Of a DNA stretch of 64,000 nt, positions 63,873-64,000 are shown one piece after another. The notes beneath the pieces are model-generated. The model had not been told where the DNA came from. It did not search any database and saw nothing but the letters and a program-made list of their open reading frames with translations. The position numbers and the translations under genes were made by a program. Source of the DNA: Paenibacillus sp. RC334 (lineage in GTDB: Bacteria > Bacillota > Bacilli > Paenibacillales > Paenibacillaceae). Positions within the stretch are counted from its first letter, which is position 1, and every line of letters starts with the position of its first letter. The stretch is taken from the NCBI RefSeq assembly GCF_030034735.1, contig NZ_CP125370.1, positions 2,914,001-2,978,000 on the forward strand, given 5' to 3'.

Positions 63873-64000
63873 TTATTGCAAATATTCAAGCGCCAGTGCC
63901 AAAAATATGTGACCTGACACAAGCAATGCACGTTCATCAAAATCAAAATGAGGATGGTGGTGAGCATAATGTGTTCGTTCATCCTCATTACGCGCACCCA
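63873..64000 (-). CDS. M20-family amidohydrolase, C-terminal end only
   Basis: About 42 residues are visible to the stop at 63873: GARNEDERTHYAHHHPHFDF followed by DERALLVSGHIFLALALEYL and Gln. The HHPHFDFDE metal-site segment and the closing helix are typical of M20D amidohydrolases (hippurate hydrolase / N-acyl-amino acid hydrolase type). The rest lies outside the window. A terminator follows. Confidence 0.8.
   Translation of the reverse strand, partial: GARNEDERTHYAHHHPHFDFDERALLVSGHIFLALALEYLQ

Noticed and set aside
1..64000. CRISPR arrays, tRNA, rRNA, insertion sequences and prophage genes
   Set aside because: No regularly spaced repeats, tRNA cloverleaf, rRNA sequence, transposase or phage structural gene was recognised in the window.

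Overview
The window looks like a chromosomal segment of an endospore-forming Firmicute, most likely Paenibacillus of the polymyxa group. Evidence: the spore germination pair cwlJ-gerQ, strong AAGGAGG-type ribosome binding sites, an rbsRKDACB operon in Bacillus order, a large secreted GH74 xyloglucanase with a cellulose-binding module, and FeuABC-like siderophore uptake under Fur boxes. The genus is inferred from gene content; no rRNA gene is present to confirm it. Most genes lie on the minus strand.

Layout. 1-17.6 kb is ordinary chromosome: a partial FadR-type regulator, an aldose epimerase, a metallo-beta-lactamase-fold hydrolase, an M29 aminopeptidase, bioB-gldA behind a BirA-type biotin operator, a CNNM/CorC-type membrane protein, cwlJ-gerQ, an SDR, small conserved proteins, a seven-repeat BNR lipoprotein, an amino acid permease, ldh and a DUF3900-like gene. 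17.6-30.8 kb is the unusual part. Four 28-bp inverted-repeat sites (17649, 22744, 25512, 29642), each built as 11-bp arm, 6-bp centre, 11-bp arm with arms like the XerD half of dif, separate three self-contained gene blocks: (1) a Fur-controlled AraC regulator with a heterodimeric YbtPQ-like ABC transporter; (2) a MutS2-like ATPase without an Smr domain, behind a leader peptide and two intrinsic terminators; (3) an AT-rich ROK kinase / HAD phosphatase / ROK repressor block ending in a dead DinB gene. They run up to a Xer-like tyrosine recombinase, which lies between the fourth site and a fifth palindrome (30791) whose arms resemble XerC half-sites.

31-38 kb is a second iron locus: two FecCD permeases, two siderophore-binding lipoproteins and an ABC exporter, with two Fur boxes. 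38.7-50.3 kb is a probable catabolic operon: FCD regulator, HyuA and HyuB hydantoinase/oxoprolinase subunits, a PotABCD-type transporter, an M24 creatinase/prolidase-type enzyme and an MFS transporter. Two of its genes (the binding protein and hyuA) carry single-base homopolymer frameshifts. 51-57 kb is the complete rbs operon with a perfect palindromic operator. 57-64 kb holds a DsbA/FrnE protein, an SDR lacking the usual Tyr/Lys pair, an AEC transporter, the GH74 xyloglucanase flanked by a 33-bp direct repeat, and the end of an M20-type amidohydrolase.

The most noteworthy signals are the chain of dif-like sites around the recombinase and the attenuated leader of the MutS2-like gene. Both are read directly from sequence. 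Their activity is inference.
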